DNA from: CAZAIO01 sp964485235
GTDB lineage: Bacteria; Chloroflexota; Dehalococcoidia; GIF9; UBA5629
NCBI GenBank assembly: GCA_964485235.1
Contig: CAZAIO010000036.1
Span: 1 to 21,905 of the forward strand
DNA length: 21,905 nucleotides
Direction of reading: 5' to 3'
Made by a program: the position numbers and the translations under genes. Below the pieces are notes generated by a model. The model ran no database searches. It had not been told where the DNA came from and saw only the letters and a list, made by a program, of their open reading frames with translations. The number at the start of each line of letters is the position of its first letter. Within the stretch, counting starts at the first letter, position 1. Of the stretch, positions 5,950 through 13,976 are shown one piece after another.

Positions 5950-7236
5950 TTAAAGGGATTTCAGTACTTTGTCCGCTATCTCGATTGTTTGACGGACATC
6001 TTCGTCACTGTGAGCGAGGGATATAAAGCATGCCTCGAACTGGGATGGAGGCCAGTATATGCCCGCTGAAAGCATGGCATGGAAAAATCTGCTGAACAGC
6101 GAAGTATCTGCCTGTTTTGCGGAGTCGTAGTCCATAACCGGCGAAGTTGTGAAAAAGACTGTTATCAATGATGCCACTCGCGAGATGAATATACCTATAT
6201 CGGTTTCAAGTGCTGAAACCGTTAAGCCGTTTTCGAGTGCCGCTGCACTGTTTTCAAGTCGGTCGTATGTACCGGGGACATTCAATGCTTTGAGCGTTTC
6301 GATCCCTGCGGTCATGGCAAGCGGATTTCCCGATAAAGTGCCTGCCTGATAGACCGGTCCTGATGGAGCCATCATTTCCATTATCCGCCGTTTACCGCCG
6401 TATGCTCCTACAGGCAGTCCGCCGCCAATGATTTTTCCTAGGCAGGTCAGGTCAGGGGTAATGCCGAAAAGAGACTGTGCGCCTCCATATGCCACGCGGA
6501 ATCCGGTTATTACTTCATCGAAGATAAGCAAGGCATCATTTTCTGTAGTGATTTTTCGGAGACTTTCCAGAAAATCCGGCTTTGGTGCCACGACGCCCAT
6601 ATTGGCAGCTACAGGTTCAATAATAACTGCGGCTATTTCGCTGCGGTGAAGTTGAAAGAGTTGCTCCACGGCATCGATATTGTTATATGGCGCAGTCAGA
6701 GTATTTTCCGCATATCCTGCCGGAACACCCGGTGAAGCTGGAATCCCGAGTGTTGCCAGCCCTGATCCTGATACGGCAAGCAACCCGTCGGAATGTCCGT
6801 GATATCCGCCGGAAAACTTGATGATTTTATCCCTGCCGGTGAAAGCGCGTGCCAGACGTAATGCAGACATCGTAGCTTCAGTCCCTGAATTTACAAAACG
6901 GACCATTTCTATCGACGGCATTGCACCGGTAATCATCTCCGCAAGCGTTATCTCAAGCTCGATCGGTGCACCGAAGCTCGTGCCGTCTGCGACAATCTTT
7001 TTTAATGCGTCTATAACCTGCGGAGCGGAATGTCCCAGTATCAACGGCCCCCACGAACATACGTAGTCGATATATTTATTTCCGTCCACATCATAGATAT
7101 AGGAGCCTTTACCCCTGACTATGAAAGGGGGAGTCCCTCCTACTGCTTTGAAGGCGCGTACAGGGCTGTCGACACCGCCCGGTAAATAATGCAGGGCTTT
7201 ATCAAAAAGCTTTTCCGAGTTTGTAAAGTCTCTCAT
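5950..7236 (-). CDS. hemL: glutamate-1-semialdehyde 2,1-aminomutase
   Basis: PLP enzyme converting glutamate-1-semialdehyde to 5-aminolevulinate, the second committed step of the C5 tetrapyrrole route; cytoplasmic. At 428 residues it is full length. Diagnostic segments are LPGGVDSPVRAF (18-29), the NSGTEA cofactor loop (116-121), FSGGYHGHSDG (141-151), IFDEVITGFR (238-247) and the PLP lysine Lys268 in CLGKIIGGGLPVGAYGG. It is the last gene of the operon, 12 bases after hemB. The ribosome site is weak (AAAGAG). I find no clear intrinsic terminator after its stop. Confidence 0.97.
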   Translation of the reverse strand: MRDFTNSEKLFDKALHYLPGGVDSPVRAFKAVGGTPPFIVRGKGSYIYDVDGNKYIDYVCSWGPLILGHSAPQVIDALKKIVADGTSFGAPIELEITLAEMITGAMPSIEMVRFVNSGTEATMSALRLARAFTGRDKIIKFSGGYHGHSDGLLAVSGSGLATLGIPASPGVPAGYAENTLTAPYNNIDAVEQLFQLHRSEIAAVIIEPVAANMGVVAPKPDFLESLRKITTENDALLIFDEVITGFRVAYGGAQSLFGITPDLTCLGKIIGGGLPVGAYGGKRRIMEMMAPSGPVYQAGTLSGNPLAMTAGIETLKALNVPGTYDRLENSAAALENGLTVSALETDIGIFISRVASLITVFFTTSPVMDYDSAKQADTSLFSRFFHAMLSAGIYWPPSQFEACFISLAHSDEDVRQTIEIADKVLKSL

Positions 7237-7248
7237 ATGCTTTTCTCT

Positions 7249-8229
7249 TTATACTCTACGCGACCGGCGCGCGAAATCTTTCGCATGATAGGTAATGATT
7301 ATATCGGCTCCCGCTCTTTTTATTGAAGTCAGTATCTCATCGACGACTTTTTCTTCATCGAGCCAGTTGCGGAGGGCAGCAGCTTTCACCATGGCATACT
7401 CACCACTGACGTTATATGCGGCAAGAGGATGGTTGAAGGTATCCCGTACCCGTCTTATTATATCGAGATAGGAAAGGGCGGGCTTGACCATGACGATATC
7501 CGCTCCCTCTTCGATATCCTGTTCAATCTCCCGAAGTGCTTCCCTTATATTGGGCGGGTCCATCTGATACCCGCGACGGTCCCCTGTTTTTGGTGTTGAT
7601 TCAGCTGCTTCTCTGAAAGGCCCGTAAAAGGCGGAGGCATATTTGGCTGCATACGAGAGAATGGGGATTTCTTTAAACCCGTTTTCATCAAGCTTGTTCC
7701 GTATCATCCGTACTCTACTGTCCATCATGTCTGAAGGGGCTATAATGTCCGCACCCGCTTCAGCATGCGATAAAGCTGTCTGAGCAAGCAAAGGTAATGT
7801 CCGGTCGTTATCGACACGGTCATCGACGAGGACGCCGCAGTGGCCGTGGCTGGTGTATTCACAAAGACATACATCGGTAATCACAATAAGCTCAGGGACC
7901 GATTGCTTTATTATACGGACTGCCTGCTGGACTACGCCATTCGTTTCATATGCCGACGAGCCAAGCTCGTCTTTATGAGCGGGTACACCGAATAGCAGAA
8001 CAGCAGGTATCTTGAGCCCGGCGATTTCTTCTATTTCAGTGACCACGCAGTCCGGTGAAAAGCGGAAAATGCCCGGCATGGAGGGTATTTCCTGTTTTAT
8101 TCCTGTGCCCTCGACTACAAAAAGAGGATATACAAGGTCTCCTGTATCGACGCTGTTTTCTCTGACCAGCGCCCTGAGAGCTTCGGTCCCGCGCATACGC
8201 CGCATGCGTGTCTGCGGAAAGAATGACAT
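7249..8229 (-). CDS. hemB: delta-aminolevulinic acid dehydratase (porphobilinogen synthase), zinc type
   Basis: Condenses two 5-aminolevulinate molecules to porphobilinogen. At 326 residues it is the normal length. The metal-binding cysteines of the zinc-dependent class are present: Cys121, Cys123 and Cys131 in DVCLCEYTSHGHCG. Both Schiff-base lysines are present: Lys196 in SYAAKYASAFYGPFREA and Lys249 in MVKPALSYLD. The start at 8229 has a near-perfect AAGGAGATG ribosome site and begins directly next to the stop of the cobA-hemD gene (no intergenic base). Confidence 0.97.
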   Translation of the reverse strand: MSFFPQTRMRRMRGTEALRALVRENSVDTGDLVYPLFVVEGTGIKQEIPSMPGIFRFSPDCVVTEIEEIAGLKIPAVLLFGVPAHKDELGSSAYETNGVVQQAVRIIKQSVPELIVITDVCLCEYTSHGHCGVLVDDRVDNDRTLPLLAQTALSHAEAGADIIAPSDMMDSRVRMIRNKLDENGFKEIPILSYAAKYASAFYGPFREAAESTPKTGDRRGYQMDPPNIREALREIEQDIEEGADIVMVKPALSYLDIIRRVRDTFNHPLAAYNVSGEYAMVKAAALRNWLDEEKVVDEILTSIKRAGADIIITYHAKDFARRSRRV

Positions 8230-9744
8230 TTACATCTCCTTGCTAAAATATTCTTCGATAGCTGCGACCAGCCCCGGTATAGTATGTATTTCAGCGACTA
8301 CATCTACTTTTAATCCTGAATTTATTGCCGTTTCCGCTGTTTTGGGTCCGATACAGGCAATAGCAACTTTTTCTAAATGAACGTTTTTGTTGATTGCTTC
8401 TACAAGATTAGTTACGGTTGATGAACTGGTAAAGGTAATCATATCTATTGACCCTTCGGCAAGTACATGGACTGCTTTTGAAATTCCTTCTTCTGACGGT
8501 ACAGTCCGATAAACTGCAACTTCGTCCACACTGCATCCGAGATTGATTATTGCTTTACGGAGCCATTGGTCTGCGATATCGGCGCGAGCGAGTAGAAAAT
8601 GCTGTCCTGCCAGGTCTATGGTCTGTAACCCTGTAATTATGCCTTCGCTTGAATATGAGACGGGGCAAAAATCGGGAATAATACCTTTTTGTTCCAGCAA
8701 TGCTGCCGTAGCAGGCCCGATAGTACCGACCTTGATACCTTTAAAAATGCGCGTATCGAGATTAAGGTCTTTCAGTCTGGTGAAAAAAGCGGCAACTCCA
8801 TTCATACTGGTAAACAATGCCCAGTGGTACCTGTCAATATTCAGGATAGCGTTGTCCAGTTCAGCGGTATTGTCCACAGGTTGAATATCGATAACAGGCG
8901 TTTCCACTGTAATAGCGCCTCTTTCTTCGAGGAGTGCACTTAATTCGTTTGCCTGATGACGTGCTCTGGTCACAAGTATATGTTTACCGGAAAGGGGACG
9001 ATTGTCGAACCATCGAAGTTTTTCACGGAGCCTGACTACCTCTCCGATAATTACGACAGCAGGTGGTGTAAGGCCGTGTTCTTTGACAATCCGGGTGATA
9101 TTTCGGAGCGTACCGGTAACTGTGGTCTGGCTGGGCCGGGTACCGTCCTTGATGACTGCTACAGGAGTATCTTTTACCCTGCCGTATTTGACCAGTTGTG
9201 TCACAATATCAGGTAGATTTTTCATTCCCATGAGAAAGACAAGCGTATCTACTCCGGTTGCCAGTTTTTCCCAGTTGATAGAAGAACCGGACTTGTCAGG
9301 GGTCTCATGCCCGGTAATAACGGCAAACGATGAGGCCAGTCCTCTGTGCGTGACCGGAATGCCTGCATATGCGGGAACGGCGATAGCCGAAGTGATTCCC
9401 GGCACTATTTCGAACGGAATATCGTTCTCTGCAAGTATTTCAGCTTCTTCCCCTCCGCGCCCGAAGACGAACGGATCACCGCCTTTCAGCCGGACTACTA
9501 TTTTTCCCTCTTTCGCTTTCGATAACAGTAAACGGTTTATTCCGGCCTGGTCTATGCTGTGCGCGGAAGGAGATTTTCCCGCATATATTTTTTCTGAATA
9601 CGGGGATAGCCCCAGAATATGCTCATCGAGCAGGCGGTCGTATATAACCACATCAGCCTCGTTTAATCTTCGTACAGCCTGTTGCGTAAGAAGACCCGTA
9701 TTGCCGGGACCCGCCCCAATGAGATAGACTTTACCCTCTTTCAT
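8230..9744 (-). CDS. cobA-hemD: fused uroporphyrinogen-III C-methyltransferase / uroporphyrinogen-III synthase
   Basis: Bifunctional protein of 504 residues. Residues 1-245 are the SAM-dependent methylase that adds methyls at C2 and C7 of uroporphyrinogen III: GAGPGN at 10-15, the GGDPFVFGRGGEE loop at 88-100, and the VPGITSA and GIPVTHRG signatures follow. Residues about 252-500 are the HemD fold that closes and inverts ring D (KHILVTRARHQANEL start, TIGPATAALLE and FTSSSTVTNL segments). The fusion makes the closing enzyme and the first corrin/sirohaem-committing enzyme one chain. The ATG overlaps the hemC stop by 4 bases and has AAGGAA upstream. Confidence 0.95.
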   Translation of the reverse strand: MKEGKVYLIGAGPGNTGLLTQQAVRRLNEADVVIYDRLLDEHILGLSPYSEKIYAGKSPSAHSIDQAGINRLLLSKAKEGKIVVRLKGGDPFVFGRGGEEAEILAENDIPFEIVPGITSAIAVPAYAGIPVTHRGLASSFAVITGHETPDKSGSSINWEKLATGVDTLVFLMGMKNLPDIVTQLVKYGRVKDTPVAVIKDGTRPSQTTVTGTLRNITRIVKEHGLTPPAVVIIGEVVRLREKLRWFDNRPLSGKHILVTRARHQANELSALLEERGAITVETPVIDIQPVDNTAELDNAILNIDRYHWALFTSMNGVAAFFTRLKDLNLDTRIFKGIKVGTIGPATAALLEQKGIIPDFCPVSYSSEGIITGLQTIDLAGQHFLLARADIADQWLRKAIINLGCSVDEVAVYRTVPSEEGISKAVHVLAEGSIDMITFTSSSTVTNLVEAINKNVHLEKVAIACIGPKTAETAINSGLKVDVVAEIHTIPGLVAAIEEYFSKEM

Positions 9745-10658
9745 CTGTTCCTTGCTCCGTCAATTAGTCCGGCTGCTCCCGAATCGAGCATTTTAAGTGC
9801 AAGGTCTATCCCCAGCGCTTCAGGATTTTTTAATGTACCATTTTCAGTCATTTGGATGATCTTTTTTCCGTCATAATCAGCGACCATTGCCTCAAGCTTA
9901 ATAACGGAGCCGATGACAGTGCCCAGAGCGGCAACAGGAGCACGACATCCAATGCCTATAGTGGAGAGAAAAGCACGTTCTGCGATAATGCTTTGCCATG
10001 TTTGAAGATGATTTATTGGACCGATGACGTCCGCTGTTTCTTTATCATCCACTCTTGCTTCTATCACCAGTGCACCCTGTCCTGCCGCAGGGAGAAATGT
10101 ATCCAGCGGTAGATACTCGGTGATCTGGTCCTCCCATTCAAGACGTTTCAAAGCTGCGGCAGCAATAATAATCCCGTCAACTTTACCTGACGATACTTTA
10201 CCAAGACGTGTTTCTATGTTGCCCCTTATACTGCAAACCTCCAGATCCGGGCGGCGTTGTTTAAGCTGGACAGTACGCCTTAAACTGCCCGTACCTATTT
10301 TTGAGCCCGGGGTAAGCTCATTAAGCTTTGATCTTGCTACCAGGACATCCCTCGGGTCCAGTCTTTCCGTTACAGCAAGGAGGCATAAGCCCTCAGGTAT
10401 TTCTGTCGGAACATCCTTAAGACTGTGAACTGCAAAATCGATCCGGTGGTCGAGTAAAGCCTGTTCGATCTCTTTAACAAACACGGCAGGTCCCATCCGG
10501 TCGAGACTGGTATCGATGTCTTTGTCGCCTGTAGTAGTGATCCTGGTTAGTTGAACCTCACAGTCAGAAGTTGATTCCATTACACGGTTAATTACCGATA
10601 ATGTTTGTATAAGGGCGAGCTTGCTCGCCCTGCTTCCTGCAATTATTTTCCGTACCAT
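9741..10658 (-). CDS. hemC: porphobilinogen deaminase (hydroxymethylbilane synthase)
   Basis: Polymerises four porphobilinogen units to hydroxymethylbilane on a covalent dipyrromethane cofactor. At 305 residues it is full length. Key features: GSRASKLALIQT near the start (8-19), catalytic Asp82 in HSLKDVPT, GTGSLRR (122-128), and the cofactor cysteine Cys238 in GIGCRAPVA. The start at 10658 has GAGGA about 6 bases upstream and overlaps the hemA stop by one base. A perfect 18-base palindrome sits just inside the gene (10613-10630). Confidence 0.97.
   Translation of the reverse strand: MVRKIIAGSRASKLALIQTLSVINRVMESTSDCEVQLTRITTTGDKDIDTSLDRMGPAVFVKEIEQALLDHRIDFAVHSLKDVPTEIPEGLCLLAVTERLDPRDVLVARSKLNELTPGSKIGTGSLRRTVQLKQRRPDLEVCSIRGNIETRLGKVSSGKVDGIIIAAAALKRLEWEDQITEYLPLDTFLPAAGQGALVIEARVDDKETADVIGPINHLQTWQSIIAERAFLSTIGIGCRAPVAALGTVIGSVIKLEAMVADYDGKKIIQMTENGTLKNPEALGIDLALKMLDSGAAGLIDGARNR
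10613..10630. repeat. 18-base palindrome in the 5' end of hemC
   Basis: GGGCGAGC, then TT, then GCTCGCCC: 8-bp perfect arms with a 2-base centre, 28-45 bases past the hemC ATG. It encodes the conserved ASKLA residues, so protein constraint may explain part of it. Confidence 0.4.
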
Positions 10659-11920
10659 CAGCAGTCCTCTACCTCAAGGTTGAAAAGTCGTTTGATTATC
10701 TCTGTTCCGTTGTGGTCCTCATGGCCGTTAGACTTGAGATAATGTATCGGGTCTTGCATTATTTTCGTGACGATTGCTCTGGTCATCATTTCAAGATAGT
10801 ATCGATCTTCATCACTGATATTCTGAATCCTTTTCAGGGTACGGTCCAGTTGAATGTTGCGAATATTTTCAGCTTTACCGGCTATGGCACGTATAAGCGG
10901 TCTGACTTTATATTCCTGCCACCATGAAGAAAACCTTTCAACCTCTTCTGCGATTATGAGAAGCGTTTTATCAATTTCACCCTTGCGTTGATTGAAGTTT
11001 GTATCGCAAAGCTTCGTGAGATCATCTATATTATAAAGGAATACATTATTGATCCTGCTTACATACGGCTCGACATTTCGGGGGACAGCGATGTCGATAA
11101 TAACCATCGGGCTATCCGGCCGTTTCTCAATTGCTCTCTTTACCTGGCCGACGCTCAGGATACGATGGGGGGCACCGGCACAGGTAACCACTATATTTGC
11201 TGAACAAAGTTCTTCTTCCAATTTTCCTGAAGTAATAGGGATACCACCTATCTGCGACGCCAGCGATTCTGCTCTTGCAACGGTACGCCCGACAACTACA
11301 AGACGGGATATTCCTCTGCTTTTTGCAACTTTTGCGACCAGTCTGCCTGCCTCACCGACACCGATAATAAGCATCGCATTTCCCTTAAGTTCCCCGATGA
11401 CGTTCATCGCCATATCGACGGCTACAGAACTTACCGACAGCGCATTTTTGCTGATTTCCGTTTCTTCACGGACCCTTCTGCCTGTACGTAATGCGTCCTG
11501 AAAGATATGACGCAAAGCTATACTGGACATACCGGTTTTCTCGGCTGTTTTAAGCGCCTGTCCCACCTGTCCAAGGACTTCATATTCACCTATTATCATT
11601 GATTCAAGCCCGCTGGTGACACGAAACAGATGCTCGACTGCAGTTATGTCTTCCATCTTGTACATATATAGAGGAAGTGTACTATCCGGAATATCCATAC
11701 GTGTTCTAAGAAATTCAAGGCCGGAATTCTTACCCTGTGAAGCGTTATTGTCTACTGTATATACTTCAGTACGGTTACAGGTTGAAAGGACGATACCATT
11801 GCTTGTATAGGTGCGCAGTTCCGATAGAGCGTCATTCAACTTACCGGTGCTGATGGCTATTTTCTCCCTCACGGCAACCGGCGCTTTCTGATGGTTTATT
11901 CCTGTAAGCCTGATTTGCAT
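10658..11920 (-). CDS. hemA: glutamyl-tRNA reductase
   Basis: First committed enzyme of the C5 route: reduces glutamyl-tRNA(Glu) to glutamate-1-semialdehyde using NADPH. At 420 residues it has the standard three-part build. The catalytic domain carries nucleophile Cys48 in LSTCNRTEVY, with ESMIIGEYEVLGQV (106-119) in the conserved site. The NADPH domain has IIGVGEAG (185-192). A helical dimerisation domain follows (about 315-410). The start at 11920 lies 25 bases after the stop of the preceding gene, the widest gap within this operon. HemA is usually the control point of haem synthesis, often by haem-dependent turnover. Confidence 0.97.
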   Translation of the reverse strand: MQIRLTGINHQKAPVAVREKIAISTGKLNDALSELRTYTSNGIVLSTCNRTEVYTVDNNASQGKNSGLEFLRTRMDIPDSTLPLYMYKMEDITAVEHLFRVTSGLESMIIGEYEVLGQVGQALKTAEKTGMSSIALRHIFQDALRTGRRVREETEISKNALSVSSVAVDMAMNVIGELKGNAMLIIGVGEAGRLVAKVAKSRGISRLVVVGRTVARAESLASQIGGIPITSGKLEEELCSANIVVTCAGAPHRILSVGQVKRAIEKRPDSPMVIIDIAVPRNVEPYVSRINNVFLYNIDDLTKLCDTNFNQRKGEIDKTLLIIAEEVERFSSWWQEYKVRPLIRAIAGKAENIRNIQLDRTLKRIQNISDEDRYYLEMMTRAIVTKIMQDPIHYLKSNGHEDHNGTEIIKRLFNLEVEDC

Positions 11921-11945
11921 CTCGTTATTCTCTTTTTAAAAATTT

Positions 11946-12596
11946 TCAGGGGATATCCAGCTTTTTCCGCAAATGAATCTCTGCGTCTTTACTATTCCCT
12001 TTTTTCAGCAGGGGAATGAGCGTATCCAGGTCAAGCGCATCCTGCCATTTTTCACTGTCTATATTCAATCTGCTATTCTTTATTTCGGCACGCAATTTAT
12101 CTATGATTATTAAAAGTACGCCGTATTCCTCTCCGTATTCATTTTCAAGTTTTGTACGGAGTTTTCTGGCAAGCGCGGGGCTTGTTCCTGCTGTAGATAC
12201 GGCAATTGTAATATCTCCCCTGCGCATATATGCCGGTAATATAAAATCGGAGTTTTCTGCATCATCCGCGATGTTCACCGGAACAGCGTTATCCTGTGCC
12301 ATTTCTGCTACCAGACGATTAGCAATTCTATCGTCGGTCGCAGCTACGGCGATAAATGCATCATGAAGATCGTCTTTCTGAAAATTCCTTTTAACTATCT
12401 GTATCCTTCCGGTTTCGTCCAGTTCCAGTAGTTCAGGACAATGGTCGGGACTTATTACCGTTACCGACGCTCCGTGATCAAGAAGGACTCTCACTTTTCT
12501 GAGTGCGACATTTCCTCCACCTGCCACAACACATTTTTTTTCTGCAATCTTGAGAAATACCGGATAATACGGCAATTTATGGCTCGTTTCTTTCAT
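11946..12596 (-). CDS. precorrin-2 dehydrogenase (CysG N-terminal/SirC-like)
   Basis: Oxidises precorrin-2 to sirohydrochlorin with NAD, the substrate for cobalt insertion in the anaerobic corrin route. I chose the ATG at 12596 (MKETSHKLPYYPVFL) because it overlaps the cbiA stop as ATGA and has GGGGA about 8 bases upstream; an upstream in-frame ATG at 12632 would add 12 odd residues. The 216 residues carry YYPVFL, the nucleotide motif AGGGNVA (25-31), the conserved NIADDAENSDFILPA segment and GTSPALARKLR. The length is like the dehydrogenase-only SirC rather than longer Met8-type bifunctional proteins, but chelatase activity cannot be excluded by eye. Gene names used for this family include sirC and cysG. 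Confidence 0.9.
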   Translation of the reverse strand: MKETSHKLPYYPVFLKIAEKKCVVAGGGNVALRKVRVLLDHGASVTVISPDHCPELLELDETGRIQIVKRNFQKDDLHDAFIAVAATDDRIANRLVAEMAQDNAVPVNIADDAENSDFILPAYMRRGDITIAVSTAGTSPALARKLRTKLENEYGEEYGVLLIIIDKLRAEIKNSRLNIDSEKWQDALDLDTLIPLLKKGNSKDAEIHLRKKLDIP

Positions 12597-13975
12597 AATT
12601 GGTCCCCGATGTAATTTTCGTGAAAACGGCAACAGTTATCTATAAAGTGTTCCGCCATAGAGGGCAGGCTGCCCATGTGAAGGTGAATATAGGAAGCAAC
12701 CAGATTATTCCTATAGAATCCCTCGATGCGGTTTCCCTGATCGATGACACTGTATGCATTTAGATCGGATGCACCGCTGTTCAGGACGGACCAGTGAAAC
12801 TCGTGACCGCGTACTATCTCTCCCTTGTCCAGCAGCGGACCGTTGAACAGGGATTTTACAGTCCGGTATCCGAGGCTTAAACGGTGATTATCTATACTGG
12901 AATGAACCGGTATAGCACCAACCATGCGGTGATTTTCCCCCTCGAAGTCTCTTATATTTTCACCCAAGTACATCAGTCCGCCGCACTCGGCATAGACAGG
13001 CATTCCTGTTAAGGCGATTGCTCTTATTTCACGTTTTAATGACTGATTGGCGGCTAGTTCAGCGGCATAAAGCTCCGGGAATCCCCCGCCTATATAGAGT
13101 CCCGATATATTTGCCGGAAGCGCTTTATCATTGATAGGGCTGAACGGTACCAGTTCCGCTCCCCATGCTTCAAGAATATCCAGGCTGTCCTGATAATAGA
13201 AACTGAATGCTTTGTCTTTTGCTACGGCGATTCTTGTCCGGGGCATTACAGGTACTGCAGGGAAGACCGATTGACTGCTTGTTAAAGGAGTGGTCTGTCC
13301 GGCGATATGTATAATTGAATCTATATCGAATGTCGTCTCACATTGTGCAGCCAGTTTTTCAAAGAAATCGCTGTTCACTGCACTTTCCACTGTCGGTATA
13401 AGCCCCAGGTGACGTTCCGGAAGCGATAGTTCTTCCCTACGCGGCAAATATCCCACCACTTTTATTCCGGTGAAATGTTCGATGGCTTCGCGACATATAT
13501 TCAAATGTCCCTCACTGCCGATCCCGTTCAGTATAACGCCGGACAGATTAATGGCACGGTCGAAAGTCTGATAACCGGTAACCATAGCAGCAAGACTGCG
13601 AGCACCTTTACGGCTGTCCAGTATCAGAAGAACCGGAGCATTGAGAAGCTTTGCCAGTTCTGCTGTACTACCCTCATCGCCAATGGGAGAATGGCCGTCA
13701 TAGAGACCCATTACTCCTTCTATAACCGCAATATCCTTTCCCGTTGATGCCCGATTGAATAGCTCGATGATTGTATTGCCTGAAAGAAGCCATGTATCAA
13801 GGTTGCGGGACTGCTCACCGCTTACCTGTGTATGATATGTCGGATCGATATAATCAGGTCCAGCTTTAAACGGCTGTACTTTAAGTCCCCGTTTGCAAAG
13901 AGCGCCGATGAGACCGGTCGTGATCGTCGTTTTTCCAACCCCGCTGGTAGTGCCTGCAATTACTATTCTTTTCAT
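12593..13975 (-). CDS. cbiA: cobyrinate a,c-diamide synthase
   Basis: ATP- and glutamine-dependent amidation of the a and c side chains of cobyrinate. At 460 residues it is full length. The N-terminal dethiobiotin-synthetase-like domain has the P-loop GTTSGVGKTT (8-17), KAGPDYIDPTYH (37-48) and EGVMGLYDG (86-94). The C-terminal class I glutaminase-like domain (about 245-450) has GGGFPELYA (296-304), nucleophile Cys331 in YAECGGLMYLGE, and the catalytic-histidine region SYIHLHMGS (428-436). The gene starts one base after the cbiGH stop. The split P-loop/glutaminase build separates it from CbiP; the length and DPTYH motif fit CbiA. Confidence 0.95.
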   Translation of the reverse strand: MKRIVIAGTTSGVGKTTITTGLIGALCKRGLKVQPFKAGPDYIDPTYHTQVSGEQSRNLDTWLLSGNTIIELFNRASTGKDIAVIEGVMGLYDGHSPIGDEGSTAELAKLLNAPVLLILDSRKGARSLAAMVTGYQTFDRAINLSGVILNGIGSEGHLNICREAIEHFTGIKVVGYLPRREELSLPERHLGLIPTVESAVNSDFFEKLAAQCETTFDIDSIIHIAGQTTPLTSSQSVFPAVPVMPRTRIAVAKDKAFSFYYQDSLDILEAWGAELVPFSPINDKALPANISGLYIGGGFPELYAAELAANQSLKREIRAIALTGMPVYAECGGLMYLGENIRDFEGENHRMVGAIPVHSSIDNHRLSLGYRTVKSLFNGPLLDKGEIVRGHEFHWSVLNSGASDLNAYSVIDQGNRIEGFYRNNLVASYIHLHMGSLPSMAEHFIDNCCRFHENYIGDQL

Positions 13976-13976
13976 C

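Noticed and set aside
9002..9727. 241-codon plus-strand reading frame opposite cobA-hemD
   Set aside because: It mirrors the codon pattern of a clearly real, fully conserved gene on the other strand; its translation is Ser/Pro/Arg-rich and shows no domain.
11049..11501. 150-codon plus-strand frame opposite hemA
   Set aside because: Antisense shadow of the conserved NADPH domain of hemA, without a ribosome site or recognisable motif.
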